Assembly: GCA_016716125.1 (NCBI GenBank)
Contig: JADJWZ010000004.1
Location: 124,001 to 188,000 of the forward strand
From: Ignavibacteria bacterium
GTDB taxonomy: Bacteria; Bacteroidota; Ignavibacteria; Tepidaquicellales; Tepidaquicellaceae
DNA: 64,000 nt
Direction of reading: 5' to 3'
This document shows, piece by piece, positions 1-8,870 of this stretch (the stretch's first letter is position 1; each line of letters begins with the position of its first letter). Below the pieces are notes generated by a model, which did not search any database, was not told the DNA's origin, and saw nothing but the letters and a program-made list of their open reading frames with translations. The translations under genes and the position numbers were made by a program.

Positions 1-134
1 CCTACACCGAGTATGTCAACGTTATTATCATCTTTTACTCTTGCGACGATCACACATATTTTTGTCGTACCTACATCAAGACCAACTATAATATCTTTTT
101 CATGTGATTTGCTTTTTTTTCTTCTGGATGTCAT
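1..134 (-). CDS. ftsA: FtsA cell-division protein, N-terminal fragment (cut by window edge)
   Basis: The first 44 codons are visible and the gene continues beyond base 1. After a basic start (MTSRRKKSKSHEKD) the protein reads IIVGLDVGTTKICVIVAR, the phosphate-1 loop of the actin/Hsp70 ATPase fold as found in FtsA. FtsA anchors FtsZ to the membrane. The start codon overlaps the stop of ftsQ (TAATG, sharing base 134), which suggests translational coupling in the dcw operon. The position directly after ftsQ is the usual place for ftsA. The family call is by motif plus synteny, since only a small part is visible. Confidence 0.88.
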   Translation of the reverse strand, partial: MTSRRKKSKSHEKDIIVGLDVGTTKICVIVARVKDDNNVDILGV

Positions 135-907
135 TATTGGTTATTTGAATTTACAATTATCTGATTATCAAATCTCAGATCCACATAGTTTGTCTTTTCT
201 TTAAAATGATCCGCAAGCGACTGGTTAATATAATTTTTAAATATCCTCAGCTTCTTCAATAAGACTTCCTGATATTCACTGTCAGCAATTTTTTTATCAT
301 TATATCGTGGGAAATAGATCGGAGTCGAATCCTCCGACAAGTAAACAATTATCTTTTCCGGATCTGACATTCTGATCTCTGAAATATTATTATACAATAC
401 TTTACTCTCTTTATATGAACTTAATATTATGAACAATGCTGTCCGCAGATCCTCAGTATTAAATATGTTACTGCTTTTTGGATTCACCTCTTTGCGGATT
501 CCGCTAATTACCGGAAGATCATACAGCTTGGTAAAATTTCTAAACGGAAACACATCAAGTCCGTCATCCAGCAGATATATTTCATTCTCTCCGCTTACTA
601 TTGCAACAGGTCTTTTTTCAACTATCTCAATTTTTAATTCAGACGGATGCACTATATTTACAAATACATTTTTAATTTCAGGATGCTTTGAAATTCTGCT
701 TTGTATAACATCAATGCCTGCCTTCGTTGAACTTGAGGCAGTATCACTGATATGAGCGTATCTTAAAATCTCTTCTTTTGATATTGTATAATTGCCTGTG
801 ACAGTAATTTTCTCAATCCTGTTTTCGCTTCTCCAATCCAGCGATAATACAGCTAATACTCCTAATGATAATACTGTCAATATTAAAAACGCTCTCTTTG
901 CATTCAT
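134..907 (-). CDS. ftsQ: Cell division protein FtsQ (POTRA domain)
   Basis: The protein has 257 residues, with a short cytoplasmic start, one membrane segment (about residues 6-23) and an extracytoplasmic POTRA-like domain (about 31-100, starting IEKITVTGNYTISKEEIL). The rest is the FtsQ beta domain. In the divisome FtsQ bridges early and late proteins and binds FtsL and FtsB. The start overlaps the end of murC by four bases (ATGA), and the stop overlaps the ftsA start. Overall conservation is low, as usual for FtsQ, so the call rests on the topology, the POTRA motif and the position between murC and ftsA. Confidence 0.9.
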   Translation of the reverse strand: MNAKRAFLILTVLSLGVLAVLSLDWRSENRIEKITVTGNYTISKEEILRYAHISDTASSSTKAGIDVIQSRISKHPEIKNVFVNIVHPSELKIEIVEKRPVAIVSGENEIYLLDDGLDVFPFRNFTKLYDLPVISGIRKEVNPKSSNIFNTEDLRTALFIILSSYKESKVLYNNISEIRMSDPEKIIVYLSEDSTPIYFPRYNDKKIADSEYQEVLLKKLRIFKNYINQSLADHFKEKTNYVDLRFDNQIIVNSNNQ

Positions 908-2298
908 AACGGCACTGTCCAGTTTTGATTTTTTTTCATTCGCTTTATGAATTTACTGCAGATGTCAGTGATGTCTCCCGCCCCCTGAAATATTATTACA
1001 TCACCGTCTTTACATATTCCTTCCAGTTCTGATATCAACTTATCATTATCTTCAAAATATTTTCCTTCTTTTCCAAACGAATTAAATTCATTCAGTATCA
1101 GCTCGCTTGTAACTCCGGGTATGCTTTCTTCTCTCGCAGGATAGATCTTCGTAAGTAAAAGTAAATCCGTATTCTTAAATGCTTCAGCAAATTCTTTGTA
1201 GAAATCTCTCGTCCGTGTGTATAAATGCGGCTGAAAAACTGTGATTATCCTTCCCTCGTGTAGCCTTCTCATTGCTTCCAGAGTTACTTTTACTTCAGTC
1301 GGATGATGCGCATAATCATCATATATTTTTATTCCGTTTACATATTTTAATTCCATTCGTCTTTTTACTCCGGTGAATGTCTTCATGCTTTCATTGAATC
1401 CCTCTGACTTAATTCCGAAATTATTTGCAGCTATATATGCCGCTGTAGAGTTAAGTATATTATGATTTCCGAATACTTTTATCCTTAGATTTTCACTTCC
1501 TATTTGAAATGCAATGCTCGATTTCTCATAACCTGCAAATGCTATTACAATATCATTCGTCTTTTTAAAACCATATGTAATTTTTTTCGGGAAATCCTTT
1601 ATTACATCAGTTACATTCACATCATCACCGCAGGCAATTATTTTCAGATCTTTTTTTCCGTTCATTAAAAATTCTCTGAAAGAATTTTTTATATCAATTA
1701 TGTCTTTGTATATATCCAGATGATCTTCTTCTATGTTTGTTATTACCGTAATGTCAGGTTTTAATTTCAGAAAACTTCTGTCATACTCATCCGCTTCCAC
1801 TATCGCAATATTGCTTTTTCCGATCCTCGATGTACCGCCGTCAAGAAAATCCAGATTGCCGCCTACAAATACAGTCGGATCAAGTTTGTTGTCTATTAAG
1901 ATCTTTGCGATCATTGAAGTGGTAGTTGTCTTGCCGTGTGTACCGCAGACCGCTATCATAAACATCTCGTTAACTATGTTACCGAGCGCTTCTGCTCTTT
2001 TCACAGCTTTGATATTCAGCTCACGGGATTTTTTTAATTCCTCATTATCTTCATTCACAGCGGATGTATAAATTACTAGATCAGTATCTTCAGAAAGATT
2101 CTCAGCTCTGTGTCCTTCAAATACTTTTACACCATGAGCCATTAGTTTTCTTCCCGAAGGACCGGGATTCAGGTCACTGCCAGTTACATTGTATTTTTTT
2201 TGTATAAGGTACTCAGCGATCCCGCTCATACCGATTCCGCTTATTCCGATGAGATGAATATTTTTAATGCCGCTGAAAATATCTTCCGGTGTATTCAT
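904..2298 (-). CDS. murC: UDP-N-acetylmuramate--L-alanine ligase MurC
   Basis: The protein has 464 residues, normal for MurC. It adds L-alanine to UDP-MurNAc in the cytoplasm, using ATP. The N-terminal dinucleotide-like loop GISGIGMSG (about 18-26) and the ATP-binding loop GTHGKTTTT (about 119-127) are both present. GTHGKTTT, with His rather than Asn, is characteristic of MurC among the Mur ligases. The middle domain contains IVEADEYDRSFL and the C-terminal domain contains DDYAHHPTEV. The start overlaps the stop of the upstream small membrane gene (TAATG). Confidence 0.97.
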   Translation of the reverse strand: MNTPEDIFSGIKNIHLIGISGIGMSGIAEYLIQKKYNVTGSDLNPGPSGRKLMAHGVKVFEGHRAENLSEDTDLVIYTSAVNEDNEELKKSRELNIKAVKRAEALGNIVNEMFMIAVCGTHGKTTTTSMIAKILIDNKLDPTVFVGGNLDFLDGGTSRIGKSNIAIVEADEYDRSFLKLKPDITVITNIEEDHLDIYKDIIDIKNSFREFLMNGKKDLKIIACGDDVNVTDVIKDFPKKITYGFKKTNDIVIAFAGYEKSSIAFQIGSENLRIKVFGNHNILNSTAAYIAANNFGIKSEGFNESMKTFTGVKRRMELKYVNGIKIYDDYAHHPTEVKVTLEAMRRLHEGRIITVFQPHLYTRTRDFYKEFAEAFKNTDLLLLTKIYPAREESIPGVTSELILNEFNSFGKEGKYFEDNDKLISELEGICKDGDVIIFQGAGDITDICSKFIKRMKKNQNWTVPL

Positions 2299-2765
2299 TA
2301 ATGTTGAGATAATTTTTTTGAAATATTTTTGAATTCATACATCAGTTCCTTTTCATTATTAAAGTCGCTCAGCTTAATTCTCAGTAATCTCCTTCTATTA
2401 GCTAATTTCAGTTTCACAATTCTTGACTCGCTTTTCTCCTCCTTCATTCTTTTTTTCTCTCTGGAAAATCTAACCTGAAGTATTTCATTGATCTGTATTT
2501 CTCTTTGTCCGAATCTGTTTTTAAAAATCAGTTTTGTCTCTTCGAAAATTATCTCTCTTCCTCTCAGCGCATTTAAGATCAGCAGTATCAGATAAAATAT
2601 TATGAATATTGATATTATATAAATAATCGGATTTCTTACAACGATCTCAAATCTTTCCTGAAAAAATTTTCCTTTTATCAGAATATAAATTATAAGGGTG
2701 ATAAGATATATCACCAGTGATTTATAATAAAAATCCAGTTTATATTTATATACTCTTTTATTCAA
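2298..2765 (-). CDS. Hypothetical two-helix membrane protein between murG and murC
   Basis: The protein has 155 residues. Two hydrophobic segments (about 15-33 and 44-64) are followed by a basic, beta-rich cytoplasmic part of about 85 residues (REIIFEETKLIFKNRFG, then INEILQVRF). This order resembles small bacterial PH-like membrane proteins, but the resemblance is weak and no function is assigned. The gene shares its stop with the murC start (TAATG). It starts 6 bp after the stop that murG would use if its frameshift were repaired, so it is embedded in the dcw operon. It is not one of the standard dcw genes. Confidence 0.75.
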   Translation of the reverse strand: MNKRVYKYKLDFYYKSLVIYLITLIIYILIKGKFFQERFEIVVRNPIIYIISIFIIFYLILLILNALRGREIIFEETKLIFKNRFGQREIQINEILQVRFSREKKRMKEEKSESRIVKLKLANRRRLLRIKLSDFNNEKELMYEFKNISKKLSQH

Positions 2766-2771
2766 ATTTAT

Positions 2772-2850
2772 CTATACTGCTTTAGTAAGTTTAATAATTT
2801 CCTCTGCTATTTTTTTTGCAGCTCCTTTATCTGAGATACCGCTTATGTTT
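2772..2850 (-). other. murG: Out-of-frame C-terminal tail of MurG
   Basis: This stretch is open in the frame reached by skipping one base near 2850. It encodes NISGISDKGAAKKIAEEI followed by IKLTKAV and a TAG stop at 2772-2774. The amphipathic tail with a D-x-x-A-A-x-x-I-A-E pattern is what normally ends MurG. It is either a lost tail (a real frameshift) or a sequencing or assembly error in an A-run. Confidence 0.75.
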
Positions 2851-3867
2851 CTTTTGCAATTCATTCATTATATTTTTATCGCCCGTGATTCTCAATATTT
2901 CCGGGAGTAATTTTTCTCCGAGATCCTGCTGAAAAATAACTTCAGCAGCATTCAGCTTCTTAAGACTCAGCGCATTCTTCACCTGGTGCTCTTCGGCTGA
3001 ACCGGGAAGAGGAATAATTATTGCCGCTTTCTCCAGCAGAGCAATTTCCATGATACTCGTAATTCCCGCTCTGCAAATAATAAGATCACTTGCTGAATAT
3101 GCAGCGCTCATGTCATTTATAAATTTATAAATTCTGATCTTGTCCGCCTTATCTTCAAACATTCCGCTTATTCTGTCAAAGTCTGTTTCGCCGGTCTGCC
3201 ATATCACATTTATATTTCTTTCATATAGTCCCGGTATAATATTTATTACCGCATCATTAATTGCTCTTGCGCCCTGACTTCCTCCGAAAATAAATAGCGT
3301 CATACCGGATTCACTTAATCCGAATTTATTTAAAGAATCTTTTCTGGCTTCGGCTTTCAGAGAACTTCTAACAGGATGTGATATTTTAATAATGTTATCT
3401 TTTCTTTTGAGATAATTTTTAGTTTCATCAAAATTTATTACTACTTTATTAGCTTTCCGGGAAAGCATTTTTATAGTCTTTCCGGCAAATGAATTACCTT
3501 CCTGAATTAGAACAGGCACTCCCATCCTGCGCGCTTTCAGAATTACCGGACCGCACACGAACCCTCCTGTTCCGACAGCAACATCTGGTTTGAATTTTCT
3601 GATAATCCGTTCACTTTGAATAAGCGCTCTCATGACCTTATATGGAAGAGATATATTATTCAAAATTTTTGCTCTGCTGAATCCGGTGATCGTAATTGTT
3701 TCAAGCATATAATTATTTTGCGGTACAATTTTTTCTTCAATCCTTCCCTTCGCTCCGACAAATAAAATTTCGGCTCCGGGATCAAGTAATTTAATTTCAT
3801 CTGCAATTGCAATTGCGGGGAATATATGTCCGCCTGTTCCTCCGCCCGCAAATAAATATCTCATCAT
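2827..3867 (-). CDS. murG: UDP-GlcNAc:lipid I GlcNAc transferase MurG (3' end frameshifted)
   Basis: MurG adds GlcNAc to lipid I on the inner face of the membrane, making lipid II. The open frame gives 346 residues with the GGGTGGHIFPA loop (8-18), FGGSQGARAIN near residue 195 and the C-terminal donor-sugar motif RAGITSIMEIALLEK. The frame ends in KHKRYLR, which is atypical. If one A is skipped in the A-rich stretch near 2847-2856, the protein continues as QKNISGISDKGAAKKIAEE and ends in KLTKAV with a stop at 2772-2774. That gives about 364 residues, the usual MurG length. The start overlaps the end of ftsW by four bases. Confidence 0.93.
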   Translation of the reverse strand: MMRYLFAGGGTGGHIFPAIAIADEIKLLDPGAEILFVGAKGRIEEKIVPQNNYMLETITITGFSRAKILNNISLPYKVMRALIQSERIIRKFKPDVAVGTGGFVCGPVILKARRMGVPVLIQEGNSFAGKTIKMLSRKANKVVINFDETKNYLKRKDNIIKISHPVRSSLKAEARKDSLNKFGLSESGMTLFIFGGSQGARAINDAVINIIPGLYERNINVIWQTGETDFDRISGMFEDKADKIRIYKFINDMSAAYSASDLIICRAGITSIMEIALLEKAAIIIPLPGSAEEHQVKNALSLKKLNAAEVIFQQDLGEKLLPEILRITGDKNIMNELQKKHKRYLR

Positions 3868-4976
3868 TCAATCGTTATTCCCTCATCGATATCATTTCTA
3901 TATGAGGATATATTTAATAAAATACCGACGGCGAAAGCGCTGAACAGAATAGACGTCCCTCCATAGCTCACAAACGGAAGCGTTACTCCCGTAGTCGGAA
4001 ATACACCGCTCGCTACAGACATATTGACAGCGGCATTCAGCACGATCATAGTTGTAATTCCAAACGCCATATATTTTCCGAAATCATCTTTAGTATCTTT
4101 TGAAATTTTATATCCGCGCAAAAGTATTATGAAAAATAAAACAAGTATCACGAAAGTCCCGAGAAATCCGTATTCCTCGCCTATCACGGAATAAATAAAA
4201 TCACCGTGCGCTTCCGGCAGAAAGTATTCTCTCTGATTTGAATTACCCGGTCCGATTCCGAGCAGTCCCCCGTTTCCGAATCCGATCAGAGCCTGCTGAA
4301 GCTGATAGCTTGACTCGCCTCCGGAGCTGTATTCCGAATATGATACTATTCTCTTTATTATATAATCTTTTGAAAGAATGAATATTATAACAAACGGGAT
4401 TAGTGAAGCTAATGTAAAAAAAATATGCTTTACTTTAGCTCCCGAAAGAAAAAGCAAAGACATGCATGTTGTGAAAATTATAAGTGATACTGACAAATTC
4501 GGCTGTAGCAATATCAGCCCCGATACCAGCAGAATATAAAACAGTACCGGCAGATATCCTCTGTAAAGCAGATCAAGATAATCCTTCTTCATTGCAAGCA
4601 TTAGCGAAATATAAATTACAACACAGTATCTGGCAAGTTCCGAAGGCTGAAAGCTGAACGGTCCCAGATTGATCCATCTGCTTGCGCCTTTTAATTCATT
4701 ACCCGCGAACAAAGTAAAAATCAGAAGTATAATAGTGATCCAGAGCAAATACTTTGCGCCGGACTTAAAACTTCTGTAATCAAACCTGGCCATAAAAAAT
4801 ATTATAGCGACCGCCATAACAATTTTTATCATGTGCTGCTTTATCAGATAATTGCTGTCCTGAAATTTGTCCATCGCAAATGTCGAACTGGCGCTGTATA
4901 CGGCAACGACGCTGAAACCCATCAGTAAAAGAACCGGAAGCAAAATCCATATGTCAATTCTGTATTTGTGCGCCAA
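3864..4976 (-). CDS. ftsW: Peptidoglycan polymerase FtsW (SEDS family)
   Basis: The 370-residue protein has about ten hydrophobic segments and the SEDS-family signatures. These are an early VVAVYSASS segment, GASRWINLGPFSFQPSELAR (about 106-125), the loop GIGPGNSNQREYFLPEAHGD and the C-terminal VTLPFVSYGGTS. FtsW polymerises lipid II at the division septum together with the class B PBP encoded by ftsI in the same operon. It overlaps murG by four bases and lies 22 bp after murD. FtsW rather than RodA is chosen because of its place in the dcw cluster. Confidence 0.95.
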   Translation of the reverse strand: MAHKYRIDIWILLPVLLLMGFSVVAVYSASSTFAMDKFQDSNYLIKQHMIKIVMAVAIIFFMARFDYRSFKSGAKYLLWITIILLIFTLFAGNELKGASRWINLGPFSFQPSELARYCVVIYISLMLAMKKDYLDLLYRGYLPVLFYILLVSGLILLQPNLSVSLIIFTTCMSLLFLSGAKVKHIFFTLASLIPFVIIFILSKDYIIKRIVSYSEYSSGGESSYQLQQALIGFGNGGLLGIGPGNSNQREYFLPEAHGDFIYSVIGEEYGFLGTFVILVLFFIILLRGYKISKDTKDDFGKYMAFGITTMIVLNAAVNMSVASGVFPTTGVTLPFVSYGGTSILFSAFAVGILLNISSYRNDIDEGITIE

Positions 4977-4998
4977 TTAAATTTATCCGCTGATATTT

Positions 4999-6366
4999 TT
5001 AAAGTTTATTTACAAATTTTTTATACTCTGCGCCTCTGTGTTCATAGTTGTCAAACATATCAAAACTTTTACACGCCGGAGACAGCAGTACAGTATCACC
5101 TGCATCTGCATTCTCAAATGAAATTCTGACAGCATCTTCCATTGTCAATGCTGATGCGCATCTGACTTTTCCGGAAAAATAGTCAGTGATCTTTTTACTT
5201 GTCTCGCCGATTGCAATTACAAGTTTTACTTTTTTGGAGATCAGTTTATCAACTGCTGAATAGTCATTTCCCTTTTCCCTGCCGCCTAAGATCAGGATCA
5301 CGTTTTTATCAAAAGTCTCGAGCGCTACCAGCATCGAATCAATATTTGTCGCTTTAGAATCATTGTAATATTTTACACCGTTCAATTCTCTGACATACTC
5401 TATTCTGTGTTCAACGCCTTTAAAAGAGATCAGAGTATCCCGTATTAATTCATTTTTTATATTAAAAGCTCTTGCAGAAATTACCGCTGCAAGCGAATTA
5501 TATAAATTATGATTTCCTCTTATATTTATTTCCGATGTTTTCATTATTACTTCATTTACATTTTTGTTTTTATCAAAATAAATTACTTTTCCATCCACTG
5601 AAATACATCCCTTCATAATTTCCTGTTCTCTAAAATCTTCATTAATACTGAAATAAGCTTTATCAGCATTTGTATTTTTTAAATCTTCTTTCAGGATTCT
5701 ATCATCAAAGTTGATCACTGACAAATCCGTTTGCATTTGATTCTCCCTGATCTTTCCCTTTGCATTCAGATAATTCTTAAAACTTTTATGCCAGTCAATA
5801 TGATCGGGAGTTATATTAAGGATCACTGAAACTTCCGGTTTGAATTTCTCAGTATACTCAAGCTGAAAGCTGCTGACCTCCAGCACTACTATTGAATCCT
5901 TCTTCAGTTCGCTCACTATTTCAGAAAATGCTACTCCCACATTACCGCAGACTTTTGTATCGTATCCTGCATTCTTAAATATTTCACCGGTCAATACGGC
6001 TGTAGTGGTCTTTCCGTTTGTTCCCGTTATCGCTATTACCGGACATTTGCAGAATCGGAATGCGATCTCAATTTCCGAATATATTTTCTTACCAAGAGCA
6101 GTCGCCTTTTTAATAACTTCGCTTTCCGGAGAAATTCCGGGACTGACAATGAATATATCATTCTCAAAAATTTTATCCGAATGTCCGCCGGTTTCAAATT
6201 CAATTTTTCCATCTGCAAGAATGTCCTTTCTGAAATACTTTAATCTCTCCTCCGGAAATTCTTCACTGAGAAAAACTTTAAATCCATTTTTCTTAAGCAA
6301 AGCAGCCGCGGCAATGCCGCTTCTTCCCGCTCCCAGTATTGTAAAAGAACTGCTGTCCGGATCCAT
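4999..6366 (-). CDS. murD: UDP-N-acetylmuramoylalanine--D-glutamate ligase MurD
   Basis: The protein has 455 residues. It has the N-terminal loop GAGRSGIAAA (12-21), the ATP-binding loop GTNGKTTT (115-122), NITPDHIDWH in the central domain and YYNDSKATNIDS in the C-terminal domain. The NDSKATN motif is typical of MurD. It adds D-glutamate to UDP-MurNAc-L-Ala. The start codon overlaps the stop of mraY. Confidence 0.96.
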   Translation of the reverse strand: MDPDSSSFTILGAGRSGIAAAALLKKNGFKVFLSEEFPEERLKYFRKDILADGKIEFETGGHSDKIFENDIFIVSPGISPESEVIKKATALGKKIYSEIEIAFRFCKCPVIAITGTNGKTTTAVLTGEIFKNAGYDTKVCGNVGVAFSEIVSELKKDSIVVLEVSSFQLEYTEKFKPEVSVILNITPDHIDWHKSFKNYLNAKGKIRENQMQTDLSVINFDDRILKEDLKNTNADKAYFSINEDFREQEIMKGCISVDGKVIYFDKNKNVNEVIMKTSEINIRGNHNLYNSLAAVISARAFNIKNELIRDTLISFKGVEHRIEYVRELNGVKYYNDSKATNIDSMLVALETFDKNVILILGGREKGNDYSAVDKLISKKVKLVIAIGETSKKITDYFSGKVRCASALTMEDAVRISFENADAGDTVLLSPACKSFDMFDNYEHRGAEYKKFVNKL

Positions 6367-7475
6367 TATCTGATTTTTAATGATGCTAAAGTCATAATAG
6401 CCAGGATCACTGCGACTATATAAAATCTTATTACGATCTTCGGCTCAGGGATTCCCTGCATTTCAAAATGATGATGGATCGGAGCCATTCTGAAAATTCT
6501 TTTTCCCGCGCCGAATTTTTTTCTGGTATACTTAAAATAATATCTCTGCATGATCACTGATAATGCTTCGACAAAAAATATTCCTCCGAGTATTGGCAGC
6601 ATAAATTCTTTTTTCACAAGTACACATAATGTGCCGACAGCTCCTCCGAGCGCAAGAGAACCGGTATCTCCCATAAATACCTGCGCCGGAAAAAAATTAT
6701 ACCATAGAAATCCAAGAGCAGCGCCGACAAGCGCAGTGCAGTATATTGCAAGTTCGCCGTTTCCGCGGAGATATATAATATTCAGATACTTTGAGGTTTC
6801 GATATTTCCGGAAACATAAGCTATTATACCAAGTGTAAGTGCAACTATCCCGACAGTTCCTACTGCAAGTCCGTCAAGTCCGTCAGTGAAATTTACGGCA
6901 TTTGAAGTAGCGGTTATTATAAAAACCACTATCGGTATGTATGCATATGAGAAATCAAATTCAAAATCTTTCAGAAACGGAATAGTAGTTACAGAATTAA
7001 TTCCTTCGAACTGAGGCAGGTAATAAATTGCAAGTCCTACTATCAGACCAACAGTTATCTGACCAAGCATTTTATATCTCTCGGCAAGTCCTTTTTGATA
7101 TTTCTTAACCACCTTAAGATAGTCATCAACGAATCCGACAAGTCCAAGCGCAATCGTTACAAATAAAATTATTATCACATAAATATTTCCGAGATCGCCC
7201 CAAAGCAGTACCGGGATCACAACGGAAAGTAAAATAATAAATCCTCCCATTGTAGGAGTACCGGCTTTTGACCAGTGAAACTGCGGACCGTCTTCCTTTC
7301 TCGCTTCTCCGATCTGCTTACTCTTTAGTATCTTAATGATCTTCGGACCAAAAATAAAACTGATTAACAAAGCTGTAATAGCGGACAGAGCCGATCTGAA
7401 AGTAATAAATCTGAATATATCAAATCCCGGCGGATCAAAGACTGCGTTTATATATTCCGCTAATTTATACAGCAT
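6366..7475 (-). CDS. mraY: Phospho-MurNAc-pentapeptide transferase MraY
   Basis: MraY transfers phospho-MurNAc-pentapeptide to undecaprenyl phosphate, giving lipid I. This 369-residue protein has ten hydrophobic segments, the Asp-Asp motif VDDYLK (116-121), NFTDGLDG (195-202) and the cytoplasmic histidine motif APIHHHFE near the C-terminus. All catalytic landmarks of the family are visible. It lies 6 bp after murF. Confidence 0.97.
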   Translation of the reverse strand: MLYKLAEYINAVFDPPGFDIFRFITFRSALSAITALLISFIFGPKIIKILKSKQIGEARKEDGPQFHWSKAGTPTMGGFIILLSVVIPVLLWGDLGNIYVIIILFVTIALGLVGFVDDYLKVVKKYQKGLAERYKMLGQITVGLIVGLAIYYLPQFEGINSVTTIPFLKDFEFDFSYAYIPIVVFIITATSNAVNFTDGLDGLAVGTVGIVALTLGIIAYVSGNIETSKYLNIIYLRGNGELAIYCTALVGAALGFLWYNFFPAQVFMGDTGSLALGGAVGTLCVLVKKEFMLPILGGIFFVEALSVIMQRYYFKYTRKKFGAGKRIFRMAPIHHHFEMQGIPEPKIVIRFYIVAVILAIMTLASLKIR

Positions 7476-7481
7476 GTTAAT

Positions 7482-8870
7482 TCAATTTTGAATTATATTA
7501 TTTATAACCTCTTCCATCTTCATACCTCTGGAACCTTTCACGTACACAACATCTCCTGATCTCAAATTTCTTTTGAGCATTTCGGATAGATCAGACTTGT
7601 CATTAAAGTAAAAATTGTTTTTAATTTTACCTGCGCTTTTAAATGTGTTCAGAGAATATTTTCCGTATGTGAATAAATTCTTAATTCCGATTTTTCTCGC
7701 ATACCTGCCTATCTCCGAATGTTCTTCCTTACTGCCCTTTCCGAGTTCAAGCATATCAGAAAGTACAGCGTATTTTTCTCCTTTATTCTTATAGCCAAGT
7801 AAAGTTTCCAGACCCATTTTTACTGATTCCGGATTGCTGTTGTAAGAATCATTTATAAACTTAATTCCTTTGTGATCAATAATTTCCATTCTCTTTGAAG
7901 AGTTTTGTTTGAAATTCTTTAAAGCTTTTTTTATAGAATTAACATTCACTTTAAATGCAAGTCCTGCAGTTACTGCTGCAAGACCATTATAAATTGAATG
8001 TTTTCCGAATGTCGAAATTGTCGCTGTGAATGATTTAGAATTATAATGTACATTAATCACTGGTTGATAATTTTTATTATATCCTTCAAATGTTCCGGTT
8101 ACATCTGTTTTAAAATCATATGAATAAGAAATCACTTTTGCTTTTTTAATTTTCATTGCTTTGTTCCTTATGAATTTGTCATCGAAATTCATAAATACTA
8201 TTCCGGAATTTTTTTCAAGATAATCATACAACTCAAATTCAGCTTTCGCAACACCGTTCAGATCTTTAAAAAACTCGAGATGCTCCTTGCCGATATTTGT
8301 TACCATTCCGAATTCAGGTCTAGCGATGTTCATAAGATATTCCACTTCTTTAAAATGACTGCAGCCGACTTCCAGCACTGCAATGTCATGAGAATTCTTT
8401 AACTTAAGCAGTGTAAGCGGAAGACCAATATGATTATTCAGATTGCCTGCAGTACTCAGCACATTAAATTTTTTTGATAAGACCGCAGACACAAGATCTT
8501 TTGTAGTAGTCTTGCCGTTACTGCCGCCGATGCAAAACACGGGTATGCTGAATCTGCTTCTGTGCGCGGAAGCAAACTGACCAAGCGCCTGAATTGTATC
8601 TTCAACTGCTATCAATGATTTTCCTTTATACTTACTTTTATTTTTATTGTACCACTTCTTATTTACTACAGCAAGCTTTATTCCTTTTTCAAAAACATCC
8701 TTCAGAAATTCATGCGCATCAAAATTCTCACCTTTAACTGCAAAAAATATTTCATTCTTTCTGACCTTTCGCGAATCAATTGATACGCCTGAAAATTTTT
8801 CATCCGTATTCAGTCCGCTTAAATTGCTTTCTGAATGATCAACTGACAGCAGATCTTTAAGCTTCAGCAT
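7482..8870 (-). CDS. murF: UDP-MurNAc-tripeptide--D-Ala-D-Ala ligase MurF
   Basis: The protein has 462 residues, with an N-terminal substrate domain (VSIDSRKV about 29-36), the ATP loop GGSNGKTTTK (115-124), VTNIGKEHLEFF and NDSYNSNPESVK in the C-terminal domain. NDSYNANP-type motifs mark MurF. It adds D-Ala-D-Ala to complete the pentapeptide. Its start overlaps the murE end by 14 bp. murF within the dcw cluster is common in Chlorobi-like and proteobacterial clusters, whereas many Bacteroidetes keep it elsewhere. Confidence 0.96.
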   Translation of the reverse strand: MLKLKDLLSVDHSESNLSGLNTDEKFSGVSIDSRKVRKNEIFFAVKGENFDAHEFLKDVFEKGIKLAVVNKKWYNKNKSKYKGKSLIAVEDTIQALGQFASAHRSRFSIPVFCIGGSNGKTTTKDLVSAVLSKKFNVLSTAGNLNNHIGLPLTLLKLKNSHDIAVLEVGCSHFKEVEYLMNIARPEFGMVTNIGKEHLEFFKDLNGVAKAEFELYDYLEKNSGIVFMNFDDKFIRNKAMKIKKAKVISYSYDFKTDVTGTFEGYNKNYQPVINVHYNSKSFTATISTFGKHSIYNGLAAVTAGLAFKVNVNSIKKALKNFKQNSSKRMEIIDHKGIKFINDSYNSNPESVKMGLETLLGYKNKGEKYAVLSDMLELGKGSKEEHSEIGRYARKIGIKNLFTYGKYSLNTFKSAGKIKNNFYFNDKSDLSEMLKRNLRSGDVVYVKGSRGMKMEEVINNIIQN

